Part shown: piece after piece, positions 16,108-24,325 of the stretch
Layout of the letters: each line of letters starts with the position of its first letter
Numbering within the stretch: the first letter of the stretch is position 1
Origin: Prevotella sp.
GTDB lineage: Bacteria > Bacteroidota > Bacteroidia > Bacteroidales > Bacteroidaceae
Assembly (NCBI GenBank): GCA_022774105.1
Contig: JALFNY010000080.1
Location: forward strand, 1-34,316
Length of the DNA: 34,316 bases
Direction: 5' to 3'
Program-made: the position numbers and the translations under genes
Notes under the pieces: model-generated
What the model was told of the DNA's origin: nothing
What the model saw: the letters and a program-made list of their open reading frames with translations, nothing else
Databases searched by the model: none

Positions 16108-16236
16108 GCAAACAAGTGCAGATTACGCAGCAATCAGGTGCAGATTACACAACAATCAGGTGCAGATTACACCGCAATCAGGTGCTGATTACGCCGCAAT
16201 CAGGTGCAGATTACACCGTAATCAGTACCTGATTAT
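16108..16236. repeat. 22-bp-pitch palindromic array, six units (locus C)
   Basis: Six 19-bp units start at 16108, 16130, 16152, 16174, 16196 and 16218, exactly 22 bp apart. Examples are GCAAACAAGTGCAGATTAC, GCAATCAGGTGCAGATTAC and GCAATCAGGTGCTGATTAC; the last, GTAATCAGTACCTGATTAT, shows the motif in the opposite centre orientation. The 3-nt spacers vary (gca, aca, acc, gcc, acc). The array lies between convergent cca and tRNA-Pro and is the longest and best-preserved of the family here. Confidence 0.95.
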
Positions 16237-16287
16237 AATGAACGTCACACTCGCTACACACCCAAGCGAGCGTCGAGGATAAGGCAA

Positions 16288-16340
16288 TAAAAAAACTTGC
16301 AGGCAACAGTCTGTATGTGACAGAACTGCAACCTGCAAGT
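16288..16340 (-). terminator. Intrinsic terminator of tRNA-Pro
   Basis: Read on the minus strand, ACTTGCAGG (16332-16340) pairs with CCTGCAAGT (16295-16303) and is followed by a run of seven T residues. It starts 5 nt after the tRNA 3' end. Confidence 0.85.
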
Positions 16341-16344
16341 ATTG

Positions 16345-16418
16345 TCGGGATGACCAGACTCGAACTGGCGACCACACGCCCCCCAGACGTGTACGCTAAC
16401 CAACTGCGCTACATCCCG
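16345..16418 (-). tRNA. tRNA-Pro (GGG anticodon)
   Basis: On the minus strand the 74 nt fold as a cloverleaf. The acceptor stem is CGGGATG/CATCCCG with discriminator A. The D arm is GCGC..GCGT with AGTTGGTTA in the loop. The anticodon stem CACGT/GCGTG has a loop CTGGGGG that places GGG at 34-36. The T arm has GTTCGAGTC. CCA is not encoded. GGG reads CCC and CCU. It has its own consensus promoter and terminator. Confidence 0.94.
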
Positions 16419-16470
16419 ATTGCAATAAGAAAAACCGCGTTAAAACAACGCTTCTCCCCATAAGCGAGTG

Positions 16471-16502
16471 CAAAGTTACACAGAAAAAATGAGCCAGCCA
16501 AA
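16471..16502 (-). promoter_or_regulatory. Promoter of tRNA-Pro
   Basis: On the minus strand, TTTG (16499-16502), 20 nt, then TAACTTTG (16471-16478) are a perfect match to the Bacteroidetes consensus, about 53 nt upstream of the tRNA. Confidence 0.88.
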
Positions 16503-16559
16503 TCTTTTCTCACCTTTTTGATGAAAAAATGTGAAATAGAAAAAATTTATATGATAATG

Positions 16560-16591
16560 TTTGTACGTGTGAGAAAGATGTCGTAATTTTG
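16560..16591 (+). promoter_or_regulatory. Promoter of the aroA operon
   Basis: TTTG (16560-16563), 20 nt, then TAATTTTG (16584-16591) match the consensus and leave a leader of about 65 nt before aroA. It is divergent from the tRNA-Pro promoter. Confidence 0.85.
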
Positions 16592-16661
16592 TCTTATAGT
16601 TGCAAGGCACGTAGAAACACGGCCTTGCAGGCACTAAAACAGACAAAAAAACAACAACGCA

Positions 16662-17918
16662 ATGCAATATATATTGACAGCACCTCGCACCATGAACTGC
16701 GAGATTACGTTGCCAGCATCAAAGAGTATCAGCAACCGCGCACTCATAATAAACGCCTTGGCCGGAGGCAAGGAGCACCCAGAGAACCTCAGCCAGTGTG
16801 ATGATACAGACGTGATGGTGGCAGCACTGCGAGATATGCCATACGAAATAAACGTAAAAGCCGCAGGGACAGCAATGCGTTTCACCACAGCACTGCTGTC
16901 GGTAGGTAGCGGCGAGCACGTAATCACGGGCACAGAGCGCATGAAACACCGCCCGATTACCGTGTTGGTGGAGGCATTGCGCGCACTCGGAGCAGACATA
17001 GAATATATGGAGGAACAAGGCTTTCCACCATTGCGCATACGCGGACGACAACTGGAAGGCGGCAGGCTGGACATAGCCGGCAACGTGTCATCACAGTACA
17101 TATCAGCACTTCTGATGATAGGCCCTGTGATGAAGAACGGGCTGACGCTCCATCTGACAGGCGATATCATATCACGCCCGTACATAGACCTTACAATTTG
17201 CACCATGCAGGAGTTCGGGGCAGACGTGGAGTGGGAAGACTCCGCCACCATAGCAGTAAGACCACAGCCGTACAAAGCAGTGCCGTTCTATATAGAAAAC
17301 GACTGGAGCGCATCATCATATTGGTATGAAATGCTCGCCCTCATGAGTGACGAAGACAGCGAGGTGCGCCTGCCAGGACTGATGGATGGCAGCAGGCAGG
17401 GTGACTCCGCAATACGTTACATCTTCATGATGCTCGGTATCAAGACACGATTCGGTGACAAAGCACAAGGAAAAACCACCATGGTGACGCTCAACTCACA
17501 ACGCAGAGCACTGCCACGCTTTGACTTTAACTTCATAAACCAGCCCGACCTGGCACAGACCGTGGTGGTGGCAACAGCCCTATGCGGCGTCCCCTTCCGC
17601 TTCAGTGGCTTGCAGACACTGCGCATAAAGGAGACAGACCGCATAGCAGCACTTAAATATGAAATGTCAAAATTAGGCTATGTGCTCGACGATTCAGAAG
17701 AAGGCGTGCTGTCATGGGACGGTACCCGATGCGAAGCAATGGCCGAACCCGTGATAGACACATACGAAGACCACCGCATGGCCATGGCATTCGCACCAGC
17801 AGCGATAGTATATCCCGGACTGGCGATAAACAATCCCGAAGTAGTCTCAAAGAGTTATCCACACTACTGGGATGACCTAAAAAAAGCAGGGTGGACCATT
17901 GACGAAATTAAGAACTAA
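16662..17918 (+). CDS. aroA: 3-phosphoshikimate 1-carboxyvinyltransferase (EPSP synthase)
   Basis: AroA joins shikimate-3-phosphate and phosphoenolpyruvate to EPSP, the sixth step of the shikimate pathway. The 418-residue product starts with the substrate-binding 'LPASKSISNRALIINALAGG' (near residue 18) and has the PEP-site segment 'AAGTAMRFTTALLSV' in the position of the family's Gly-Asn-Ala-Gly-Thr motif. It also carries 'VSSQYISALLM' and 'LRIKETDRIAALKYEMSKLG' and ends with 'TYEDHRMAMAFAPAAI'. The PEP segment reads Ala-Ala-Gly-Thr-Ala rather than Gly-Asn-Ala-Gly-Thr, a divergence I associate with Bacteroidetes enzymes. It begins an aroA-sprE-like-trxA operon; the next gene starts 9 nt after its stop. 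Confidence 0.94.
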   Translation: MQYILTAPRTMNCEITLPASKSISNRALIINALAGGKEHPENLSQCDDTDVMVAALRDMPYEINVKAAGTAMRFTTALLSVGSGEHVITGTERMKHRPITVLVEALRALGADIEYMEEQGFPPLRIRGRQLEGGRLDIAGNVSSQYISALLMIGPVMKNGLTLHLTGDIISRPYIDLTICTMQEFGADVEWEDSATIAVRPQPYKAVPFYIENDWSASSYWYEMLALMSDEDSEVRLPGLMDGSRQGDSAIRYIFMMLGIKTRFGDKAQGKTTMVTLNSQRRALPRFDFNFINQPDLAQTVVVATALCGVPFRFSGLQTLRIKETDRIAALKYEMSKLGYVLDDSEEGVLSWDGTRCEAMAEPVIDTYEDHRMAMAFAPAAIVYPGLAINNPEVVSKSYPHYWDDLKKAGWTIDEIKN

Positions 17919-17927
17919 AACAACAAC

Positions 17928-20900
17928 TTGAGAAAGATACTGCCACATACCCTGCTGATGCTGTGCCTCGCCATATTCGCAGCCTCGTGTTCCACCAAAA
18001 AGAACACGAGCGCAACCCGTTTCTGGCACGGATTCACCGCAAGGTACAACACATATTATAATGGTACGCTGGCATATATCGACGCATCACTTGAAAAAGA
18101 AAACGGCAACAAGGACAACTACACAGAACGCCTGCCACTATACACCGTAGGAAACAAAGCCAGTCGCGAACTCGGAAAAGCCAACTACGACATCGCTATC
18201 ACCAAGAGTAAGAAAGCAATACAGATGCATAGCATCAAGGCCAAGCCCACATGGACAAAGAACCGGCGCAAGACAGCAAAAGACATAGAGTGGCTTTCAA
18301 GAAAAGAATACAACCCCTTCCTATGGAAAGCGTGGATGCTCATGGGACGATCACAATTCTATCAAGGCAATTTTGATGAGGCTGCCGCCACATTCTCATA
18401 CATGTCACGCCTGTATAAAGGCCAACCCGCCATCTACGGAAAGGCAAGAGCATGGCTGGCAAAATGCTACATAGAAAGCGATTGGCTGTATGATGCCGAA
18501 GACGTAATACGCAATATGCAGCGTGACAGCATAGACTGGAGAGCGCAAAAAGAATGGGATTACACCCTCTGCGACTACTACCTGCACACCAATGACCTGC
18601 CGAAAGCAGCAGAATACCTACGCAAGGTCATTAAGCATGAGATGCGTTCAAAGCAGAAAGCACGTGAATATTACCTGCTCGGACAAGTAGAAGCCGCGCA
18701 GGGAAACACGCAGGCAGCATACAAAGCATTCCAGAAAGTGGTGAGACAGAACCCTCCTTACGAGTTAGAATTTAACGCTCGCATCTCCATGACGGAAGTG
18801 TCTGCAAAGGGACAAGCACGTAAGATGATAGGAAAGTTGCGCAGAATGGCGCGCAATGACAACAACAAAGACTACCTTGATCAGGTATATTACGCCATTG
18901 GCAACATCTATCTGGCAGAGAAAGACACCGTAAACGCCATCATATCATACGAGAAAGGCAACGCTAAAGCCACGCGTTCAGGCATAGAAAAAGGCGTATT
19001 GCTGTTGCATCTTGGTGACCTTTACTGGCAATTAGAACGATATGGCGACGCAAGACGCTGCTACGGCGAGGCAATAGGACTGTTAGACAAGGAGCGACCA
19101 GATTACAATACCCTTGCCGAACGCTCGAAGGTACTTGACGAACTGGTGCCATACACCGATGCAGTGCACCTGCAAGACTCACTGCAAGCATTGGCAAAGA
19201 TGAGCGAAGAGGAGCGCAATGAGGCGATAGATCGCGTCATTGAAGCCCTAAAACAGCAGGAAAGGGAGGAGGAAGAGAAGGCTGCCGAGATAGAAGTGCA
19301 GCAGAGACAGCAGAAGTATGGGTCCAACCTCGGTAAAAAAACGGAACTGAACACACCGCGAAATGTCACTGCCCAGAACAGAAACGCAGCGTGGTACTTC
19401 TACAATCCGCAACTGGTTCAGCAGGGAAAGCAGATATTCCAGCGCACGTGGGGCAAGCGTGAGAACACGGATAACTGGCAACGGTATAACAAAACCGTGG
19501 TGGGCGACTTCGCAAATGGGGCTGATGACACCGCAATATTGACCGACGAACAACGTGATTCCATCATGGCGGTGGAGGAGCAGCAGCGCATTGAGGAGGA
19601 AAGAATGGACTCTGCGGTCAACAATCCGCACAAGAGAGAGTATTACATGGCGCAGATACCGTTCACGGAGGAGGCTGTTGCCGCCAGTAACGATATCATA
19701 AAGGACGGCCTTTTCCACTCTGCCGTTATCTTCAAGGATAAACTTGACAACCTGCCACTGAGCGAAAAGGCGTTCATGAGGCTACTGGAGCAGTATGAGG
19801 ATTTTACTCCTAAGGACGAGGTCTATTACCATCTCTACCTGCTTTACTCACGGATTGGCCGGCCGATGGAGGCTCGGCGGTATCTGGGTAACCTCAAGAC
19901 GGAGTACCCCGAGTCGCAGTGGACCAGGTTATTGTCAGACCCTTACTTTGCTGAAAATGCCCGTTATGGCAAGCATTTGGAGGATTCTATCTACGGAGCG
20001 ACATACACTGCCTTCAAGGAGGACCGTTTCCAGGAGGTGTATGACAATGCGGCGGTGTCAGAAGAACGTTTCCCTCTTGGTGCAAACCGTGACAGATTCA
20101 TTTTCATAAAGGGCCTCACCCGTCTCAATGACGGCTATCCTACAGAGTGCGTTGCGGCTATGGAGACCGTGGTGAAAGACTACCCGGAGAGCCCTGTGGC
20201 AGAGATGGCGGGAATGATAATAAACGGTGTCAGGGAGGGTAAGCGCCTGCGAGGTGCCAAGTTTGACCTCTCTGACGTGTGGAACAGGCGCAGCATGGTG
20301 CAGGAAGGGGCTGACAGCATGGCGAACAGGGTCTTCTCGCCAGAGCGTGAGACGGAGTTCATGTTCATTATGGCCTATCAGCCCGACTCGATAGACGAGA
20401 ATAAGTTGCTGTTCCAGATGGCGCGCTATAACTTTACGAGTTTCCTTGTGCGGAACTTTGACATCACCATTGAGGACGTTTACGGTATGCACCACCTCAC
20501 TGTCAGTGGTTTCCGCAACTTCGGAGAGGCTCGTCAGTATGCAAAGATGTTGTTACAGCAGGAGGGAATACGGCGGACAGCAGGCCACAGCAGGCCAATC
20601 GTGATAAGCAGGGATAACCTTGAACTGATAGGAAGCAGGTACAGTTACAACGATTATGACACGTTCTATGTCAAGAACTTCGCTCCGCTGCCTGTCACAA
20701 ATGTAGAACAACTCTACGAACCCGTGCTGACAAAGGACGAGAAGGTACAGGCTGACGATGCCGTACAACCACTGCTGCCAACCGAAGAGGTGGCACCAGG
20801 AGGCGCAAAGCCTGTTGAACCGAAGGGCGAAGAGGCACTTGACGAGGGGGAACTGATACCTCTGCCTGCCGAGACGGAGGTGGTATTGCCTGCCGAGACG

Positions 20901-21275
20901 GAGATAACACTGCCGACAGACAGCGTCGCCGAGCCCGAGAACACCATAGAACTGCCTGAGGAAAGGGCTCCGGAAAGGGTGGAGGAGAGTCTTATAACCC
21001 TGCCCGAGGAGGGTAAACCCACTGCTGGCAACAGCGATGTGCTGGAGATACAGGCCGAGGAGCCGGAGACGCAGCAACCTGATGACGACGAGATACTGAT
21101 TCCAGCAGAGGACAACAAGGCTGCGGAAACACCGCAGGAGGACACCTTCATCATTGACGACGGCAGCGAAAAGCCGCTGACACAGCCTGCTGACGAGGAG
21201 ATAATAGTAGTGGATGAGGGCAAGACCTCCACCGAAGGACTGGAGGACGAGTATTATGAACTGGACGGATTCTGA
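17928..21275 (+). CDS. SprE/PorW-like TPR lipoprotein
   Basis: A 1115-residue lipoprotein read from a TTG start at 17928, 9 nt after aroA. A lipobox ends at Cys21 ('IFAASCSTKK'). The next 400 residues contain helical tetratricopeptide-type repeats ('FLWKAWMLMGRSQFYQGNFDEAAATF', here shortened: 'GRSQFYQGNFDEAAATF'; 'YYLLGQVEAAQGNTQAAYKAF'-like units) opening with 'FWHGFTARYNTYYNG'. A charged coiled coil lies at about 425-465, a second TPR-like region at about 570-800, and a Glu/Pro-rich tail of about 170 residues with repeated 'LPAETE' closes the protein. This layout matches SprE of Flavobacterium gliding and PorW of the type IX secretion system, where it helps the motor-coupled export machine. 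Bacteroidales without T9SS also keep homologues, so the role is inferred. Confidence 0.8.
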   Translation: MRKILPHTLLMLCLAIFAASCSTKKNTSATRFWHGFTARYNTYYNGTLAYIDASLEKENGNKDNYTERLPLYTVGNKASRELGKANYDIAITKSKKAIQMHSIKAKPTWTKNRRKTAKDIEWLSRKEYNPFLWKAWMLMGRSQFYQGNFDEAAATFSYMSRLYKGQPAIYGKARAWLAKCYIESDWLYDAEDVIRNMQRDSIDWRAQKEWDYTLCDYYLHTNDLPKAAEYLRKVIKHEMRSKQKAREYYLLGQVEAAQGNTQAAYKAFQKVVRQNPPYELEFNARISMTEVSAKGQARKMIGKLRRMARNDNNKDYLDQVYYAIGNIYLAEKDTVNAIISYEKGNAKATRSGIEKGVLLLHLGDLYWQLERYGDARRCYGEAIGLLDKERPDYNTLAERSKVLDELVPYTDAVHLQDSLQALAKMSEEERNEAIDRVIEALKQQEREEEEKAAEIEVQQRQQKYGSNLGKKTELNTPRNVTAQNRNAAWYFYNPQLVQQGKQIFQRTWGKRENTDNWQRYNKTVVGDFANGADDTAILTDEQRDSIMAVEEQQRIEEERMDSAVNNPHKREYYMAQIPFTEEAVAASNDIIKDGLFHSAVIFKDKLDNLPLSEKAFMRLLEQYEDFTPKDEVYYHLYLLYSRIGRPMEARRYLGNLKTEYPESQWTRLLSDPYFAENARYGKHLEDSIYGATYTAFKEDRFQEVYDNAAVSEERFPLGANRDRFIFIKGLTRLNDGYPTECVAAMETVVKDYPESPVAEMAGMIINGVREGKRLRGAKFDLSDVWNRRSMVQEGADSMANRVFSPERETEFMFIMAYQPDSIDENKLLFQMARYNFTSFLVRNFDITIEDVYGMHHLTVSGFRNFGEARQYAKMLLQQEGIRRTAGHSRPIVISRDNLELIGSRYSYNDYDTFYVKNFAPLPVTNVEQLYEPVLTKDEKVQADDAVQPLLPTEEVAPGGAKPVEPKGEEALDEGELIPLPAETEVVLPAETEITLPTDSVAEPENTIELPEERAPERVEESLITLPEEGKPTAGNSDVLEIQAEEPETQQPDDDEILIPAEDNKAAETPQEDTFIIDDGSEKPLTQPADEEIIVVDEGKTSTEGLEDEYYELDGF

Positions 21276-21308
21276 TCAAATAATAACGTATTAACAAAAC
21301 AAACGATT

Positions 21309-21623
21309 ATGGAAGTAGTAATAACAAAAGAGAACTTTGAGGCTCTCAAAAACGGAAACCTGCCTTTGGTAGTGGACTTTTGGGCAGAGTGGTGCGGGCC
21401 ATGCAGGATGATTTCACCCGTGATATCACAGTTGGCAGAGGAGTATGACGGCAAGATGGTAGTAGGAAAGTGTAACGTTGAGGAGTGCGAGGACCTCGCA
21501 GCCGAGTTCGGCATACGCAACATTCCCACGCTGCTGTTCTTCCGTGACGGGCAACTTGTAGATAAACTTGTGGGCGCAGCCAACAAGAATAAGTTGCAGG
21601 AGAAGTTTGATGCCAACCTGTAA
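21309..21623 (+). CDS. trxA: Thioredoxin
   Basis: Thioredoxin is a small cytoplasmic thiol-disulfide reductant. The 104-residue product is of standard length with the active site Trp28-Cys29-Gly30-Pro31-Cys32 in 'VVDFWAEWCGPCRMISPV', the cis-Pro in 'FGIRNIPTLLFFRDG' and the closing 'DKLVGAANKNKLQEKF'. There is no signal peptide. It starts 33 nt after the sprE-like gene and is the last gene of the operon; a palindromic array with a 24-bp inverted repeat lies 60 nt after its stop. Confidence 0.96.
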   Translation: MEVVITKENFEALKNGNLPLVVDFWAEWCGPCRMISPVISQLAEEYDGKMVVGKCNVEECEDLAAEFGIRNIPTLLFFRDGQLVDKLVGAANKNKLQEKFDANL

Positions 21624-21683
21624 CCTTACCCTTCCCTCCGTCAAAGCAGACTGGCAGGCGCAGGGTGCGATGCTGACATTCTT

Positions 21684-21768
21684 GTAAAAGCACGCTGATT
21701 ACATTGCAAACAGGTGCTGATTACTTGGTAAAAGAGCCCCTTTCACCAAGTAATCAGCACCTGTTTGC
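21684..21768. repeat. 22-bp-pitch palindromic array folding into a 24-bp inverted repeat (locus D), likely bidirectional terminator
   Basis: Units at 21684, 21706, 21728 and 21750 keep the exact 22-bp pitch: GTAAAAGCACGCTGATTAC, GCAAACAGGTGCTGATTAC, GTAAAAGAGCCCCTTTCAC, GTAATCAGCACCTGTTTGC. The second and fourth are perfect reverse complements, as are the spacers beside them. The segment 21706-21729 therefore pairs with 21745-21768 for 24 bp, and the third unit caps the hairpin with AAAG/CTTT. It sits between the 3' ends of convergent trxA and tsaE, where it may end both transcripts. Confidence 0.9.
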
Positions 21769-21849
21769 TTTTCCACCGGTTATGCGTAGCAGTGTGATAG
21801 GTATCGGGAGCGGTGACGTAGGGCGTCATACCGCAGTGGCTTTTGTTGC

Positions 21850-22263
21850 TTAGAACTCTATTATGCGTGTCCCATCCTCCTGTGGAGTGATGGTAATCCT
21901 TATGGTTTCATCGGGCAGTGCCTCCTCAACCATTTCCGGCCACTCCATGAAGCAGTAACAGCCGCTGTAGAAATACTCCTCACCGCCCATGTCATACACC
22001 TCTTCCAGTTTCTTGATGCGGTAGAAGTCAAAGTGGAACACGGGCCTACCCCTGCCGTCAGTGTATTCGTTCACTATGGCGAATGTCGGTGACGTAATGA
22101 CGTCCTTCACCCCCATCACCTCGCAGAGCGCCTTTATGAATGTGGTCTTGCCTGCTCCCATCGGTGCGTAGAAGGCCAGACAGCAACCCTTCCCGTCAAT
22201 GGCGGCAAGAAACTCTCGTGCTGTCTCGTGGATTGTCTCTATGGATTCTATTGTCAGTCTCAT
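21850..22263 (-). CDS. tsaE: tRNA threonylcarbamoyladenosine biosynthesis ATPase TsaE
   Basis: TsaE is the P-loop ATPase that works with TsaB, TsaC and TsaD to make the t6A modification at position 37 of ANN-decoding tRNAs. The 137-residue protein has the Walker A 'APMGAGKTTF' with Lys39, the 'VTSPTFAIVNEY' segment just after it and the later 'HFDFYRI' and 'CFMEWPEMVEEALP', all characteristic of the family. It starts 4 nt after the porX stop and ends the holB-ricT-gldH-porX-tsaE run. Confidence 0.95.
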   Translation of the reverse strand: MRLTIESIETIHETAREFLAAIDGKGCCLAFYAPMGAGKTTFIKALCEVMGVKDVITSPTFAIVNEYTDGRGRPVFHFDFYRIKKLEEVYDMGGEEYFYSGCYCFMEWPEMVEEALPDETIRITITPQEDGTRIIEF

Positions 22264-22267
22264 GTCT

Positions 22268-23824
22268 TTATCTCCTTCTTCCCTTCATGCTAATCAGCGG
22301 AATAATCATCTCTTCCATCGAGATACCGCCGTGCTGGAAGGTGTCGCGGTAGTATTGTACGTAGTAATTATAGTTGTTCGGGTATGCGAAGAAGTCGTTA
22401 CCCGTGGCAAAGACGTAACTGGTCGAGATGTTTGGCGACGGCAGTTGTGCCTGCTTGGGGTTATTGATTCCAAACACATCCTTTGACTGGAAGTTGAGGT
22501 TCTTGCCCAGTTTATAGCGCAGGTTGGTATTGGTATTCTTGTCGCCCGCAATCTTTACAGGACGGTTACACCTTATTGAGCCGTGGTCTGTGGTGAGTAT
22601 CACGTGGTAGTCAGTCTGCGAGAGTGCCGTGAACAGTTCCCTCAGCACGCTGTGTCTGAACCATGACAGCGTGATACTGCGGTATGCCGCCTCGTCGTTT
22701 GCCAGTTCCCTGACCATCTTTGACTCCGTCCTTGCGTGCGAGAGCATATCTATGAAGTTTATTACCACCACGTTCAAGTCGTTCCTTGTGAGGCTGTTGA
22801 ACTGTTGCATCAGTTTGTCTGCCCCCTGTGAGTCGTTGATTTTGTGGTAGGAGAAGGTGTCTTTCCTGCGGTATCTCTCTATCTGTGTCTTTATCAGAGG
22901 CGACTCGTTGAGGTTCTTTCCATCCTCTTCGTCCTCGTCAACCCACAGTTCCGGGAACATCTCCGCTATCTGTTGAGGCATCAGTCCGGAGAAGATAGCG
23001 TTGCGGGCATACTGTGTTGCTGTTGGAAGTATGCTCAGGTACAGGTCCTCTTCAATGTCAAACATATCGCCAATTTCCTCTGCCAACATCCTCCATTGGT
23101 CGTAACGGAAGTTGTCTATCACTATCATAAACACCTTCTCGCCGTTGCTTAGCGTTGGGAACACACAGTCCGGGAATATCCTGTTGGACATCAATGGCTT
23201 GTCGGTAGCCTTTGCTCCCGGTGTCACCCAGTCAAGATAGTTCTTCTTTATGAACTTCGCAAAGCCGTTGTTGGCATCCTCCTTCTGCATTTTCAGCATC
23301 TCGGTCATGGGGCTTCCGGTCGCTGCCAGTTCCAGTTCCCAGTGTACCAGCCGTTTGTACACGTCCCTCCAGTCGCTGAACGTGCGGCAGTCCGCTATCT
23401 GCATCGCTATGTCTTGGAACGACTGTTGGTAGCCCTGCTGTGTCACCTCGGTCACTATCTCCTTCTGGTGAACGTGCTTTTTCAGCGTAAGCAGTATCTG
23501 CATGGGGTTTACTGGCTTAATGAGATAGTCGGCAATCTTTGCTCCTATCGCCTGATCCATGATGTCTTCTTCCTCGCTTTTGGTCACCATTACCACGGGA
23601 GTCTGTGGCTGTACCTCTTTGATGCGCTGCAAGGTCTCCAGTCCTGTGATGCCAGGCATCATCTCGTCAAGCAGAACAAGGTCGAAGGTCTGCTGCTGAC
23701 ACTGCTCTATTGCGTCAATGCCGTTGTTGGCAATGACTACGTCATAGCCTTTCTTTTCAAGGAAAATTATGTGGGCGTGCAGATGTTCTATCTCGTCATC
23801 CACCCATAGTATCTTCACGTTCAT
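22268..23824 (-). CDS. porX: PorX: response regulator with PglZ domain
   Basis: PorX is the response regulator of the PorXY system, which controls type IX secretion genes in Porphyromonas; its PglZ domain is an alkaline-phosphatase-fold phosphodiesterase. The 518-residue protein has a complete receiver domain (1-120) with Asp9/Asp10, phosphoacceptor Asp53 in 'DLVLLDEMMPGITG', and the Thr/Lys switch ('VMVTKSEEED', 'DYLIKPVNPMQ'). A linker follows, then the PglZ domain with 'VIDNFRYDQWRMLAEE', 'LPTATQYARNAIFSG', 'DMLSHARTE' and 'ILTTDHGSI', the metal-site segments. No PorY-like kinase is in the window. It lies 15 nt after gldH and 4 nt before tsaE. Confidence 0.92.
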   Translation of the reverse strand: MNVKILWVDDEIEHLHAHIIFLEKKGYDVVIANNGIDAIEQCQQQTFDLVLLDEMMPGITGLETLQRIKEVQPQTPVVMVTKSEEEDIMDQAIGAKIADYLIKPVNPMQILLTLKKHVHQKEIVTEVTQQGYQQSFQDIAMQIADCRTFSDWRDVYKRLVHWELELAATGSPMTEMLKMQKEDANNGFAKFIKKNYLDWVTPGAKATDKPLMSNRIFPDCVFPTLSNGEKVFMIVIDNFRYDQWRMLAEEIGDMFDIEEDLYLSILPTATQYARNAIFSGLMPQQIAEMFPELWVDEDEEDGKNLNESPLIKTQIERYRRKDTFSYHKINDSQGADKLMQQFNSLTRNDLNVVVINFIDMLSHARTESKMVRELANDEAAYRSITLSWFRHSVLRELFTALSQTDYHVILTTDHGSIRCNRPVKIAGDKNTNTNLRYKLGKNLNFQSKDVFGINNPKQAQLPSPNISTSYVFATGNDFFAYPNNYNYYVQYYRDTFQHGGISMEEMIIPLISMKGRRR

Positions 23825-23839
23825 GCTTGTAGCGTTTAA

Positions 23840-24325
23840 TTATTCGGTCACTTTCACCCCCACGTCAGTCACTCCCGGCATTGTCTCGCGCCTCATGTTG
23901 TGCGCCACTTTCACCGTCAGCGAGTCACCGGGACGCAGTGTTACCCTCCCGATGGGAGCCTCGTAGGTGTAGTATGTTATGCCGTCTGCCGTCTGTGTGC
24001 CGTTCTTCTGCCTTATATCCATGTCTATTGTGTGTGTGGACAGGTGTCCTCCGGGCTCCAATATCTGCGTGGCTCTGACGGAAAGGTTACGGTATGGGTA
24101 TGTGGCATCGGTCCTTATGCACAGTGTTGTAGTGTATTCCCCAGCGTGAATCACGGTGTCTGTCTTGAAGATGAGGGTGTCTGTCTTGTCCCATCCGCCG
24201 TCTGCCGTATGTTCATAGTGATGATATAGCGTGCTGGTGGTGCATGACATAAAGAGACATACTGCCGTTATCACGGCCGTATGTCCCTTTTTCAGGAGTG
24301 TCATTATGCTGCTTTTCTTTGTCAC
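23840..24325 (-). CDS. gldH: Gliding-motility lipoprotein GldH
   Basis: GldH is a lipoprotein required for gliding in Flavobacterium and widely kept in Bacteroidetes; its molecular role is not settled. The 161-residue frame starts at a GTG that overlaps the ricT stop (GTGA). An ATG seven codons later (24304) would give a tidier lipoprotein signal, and either may be used. The lipobox ends at Cys28 (GTG numbering) in 'AVCLFMSCTT'. The mature part is beta-rich with 'TDTVIHAGEYTTTLCIRTDA', 'YPYRNLSVRATQI' and 'RVTLRPGDSLTVKVAHNMRRE', the last typical of the family end. Its position between ricT and porX suggests a shared envelope or secretion role. Confidence 0.87.
   Translation of the reverse strand: MTKKSSIMTLLKKGHTAVITAVCLFMSCTTSTLYHHYEHTADGGWDKTDTLIFKTDTVIHAGEYTTTLCIRTDATYPYRNLSVRATQILEPGGHLSTHTIDMDIRQKNGTQTADGITYYTYEAPIGRVTLRPGDSLTVKVAHNMRRETMPGVTDVGVKVTE

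Noticed and set aside
16108-16236. CRISPR array
   Set aside because: The interval between repeats is 3 nt, not a unique 25-40 nt spacer, and no cas genes are present.
16108-16236. Type III toxin-antitoxin RNA repeat
   Set aside because: Tandem short repeats recall ToxI-type antitoxins, but no toxin ORF adjoins any of the arrays and the same family occurs at several gene ends.
16589-16801. 70-codon ORF overlapping the aroA start
   Set aside because: It is an alternative frame of the aroA leader and N-terminus; aroA is unambiguous.
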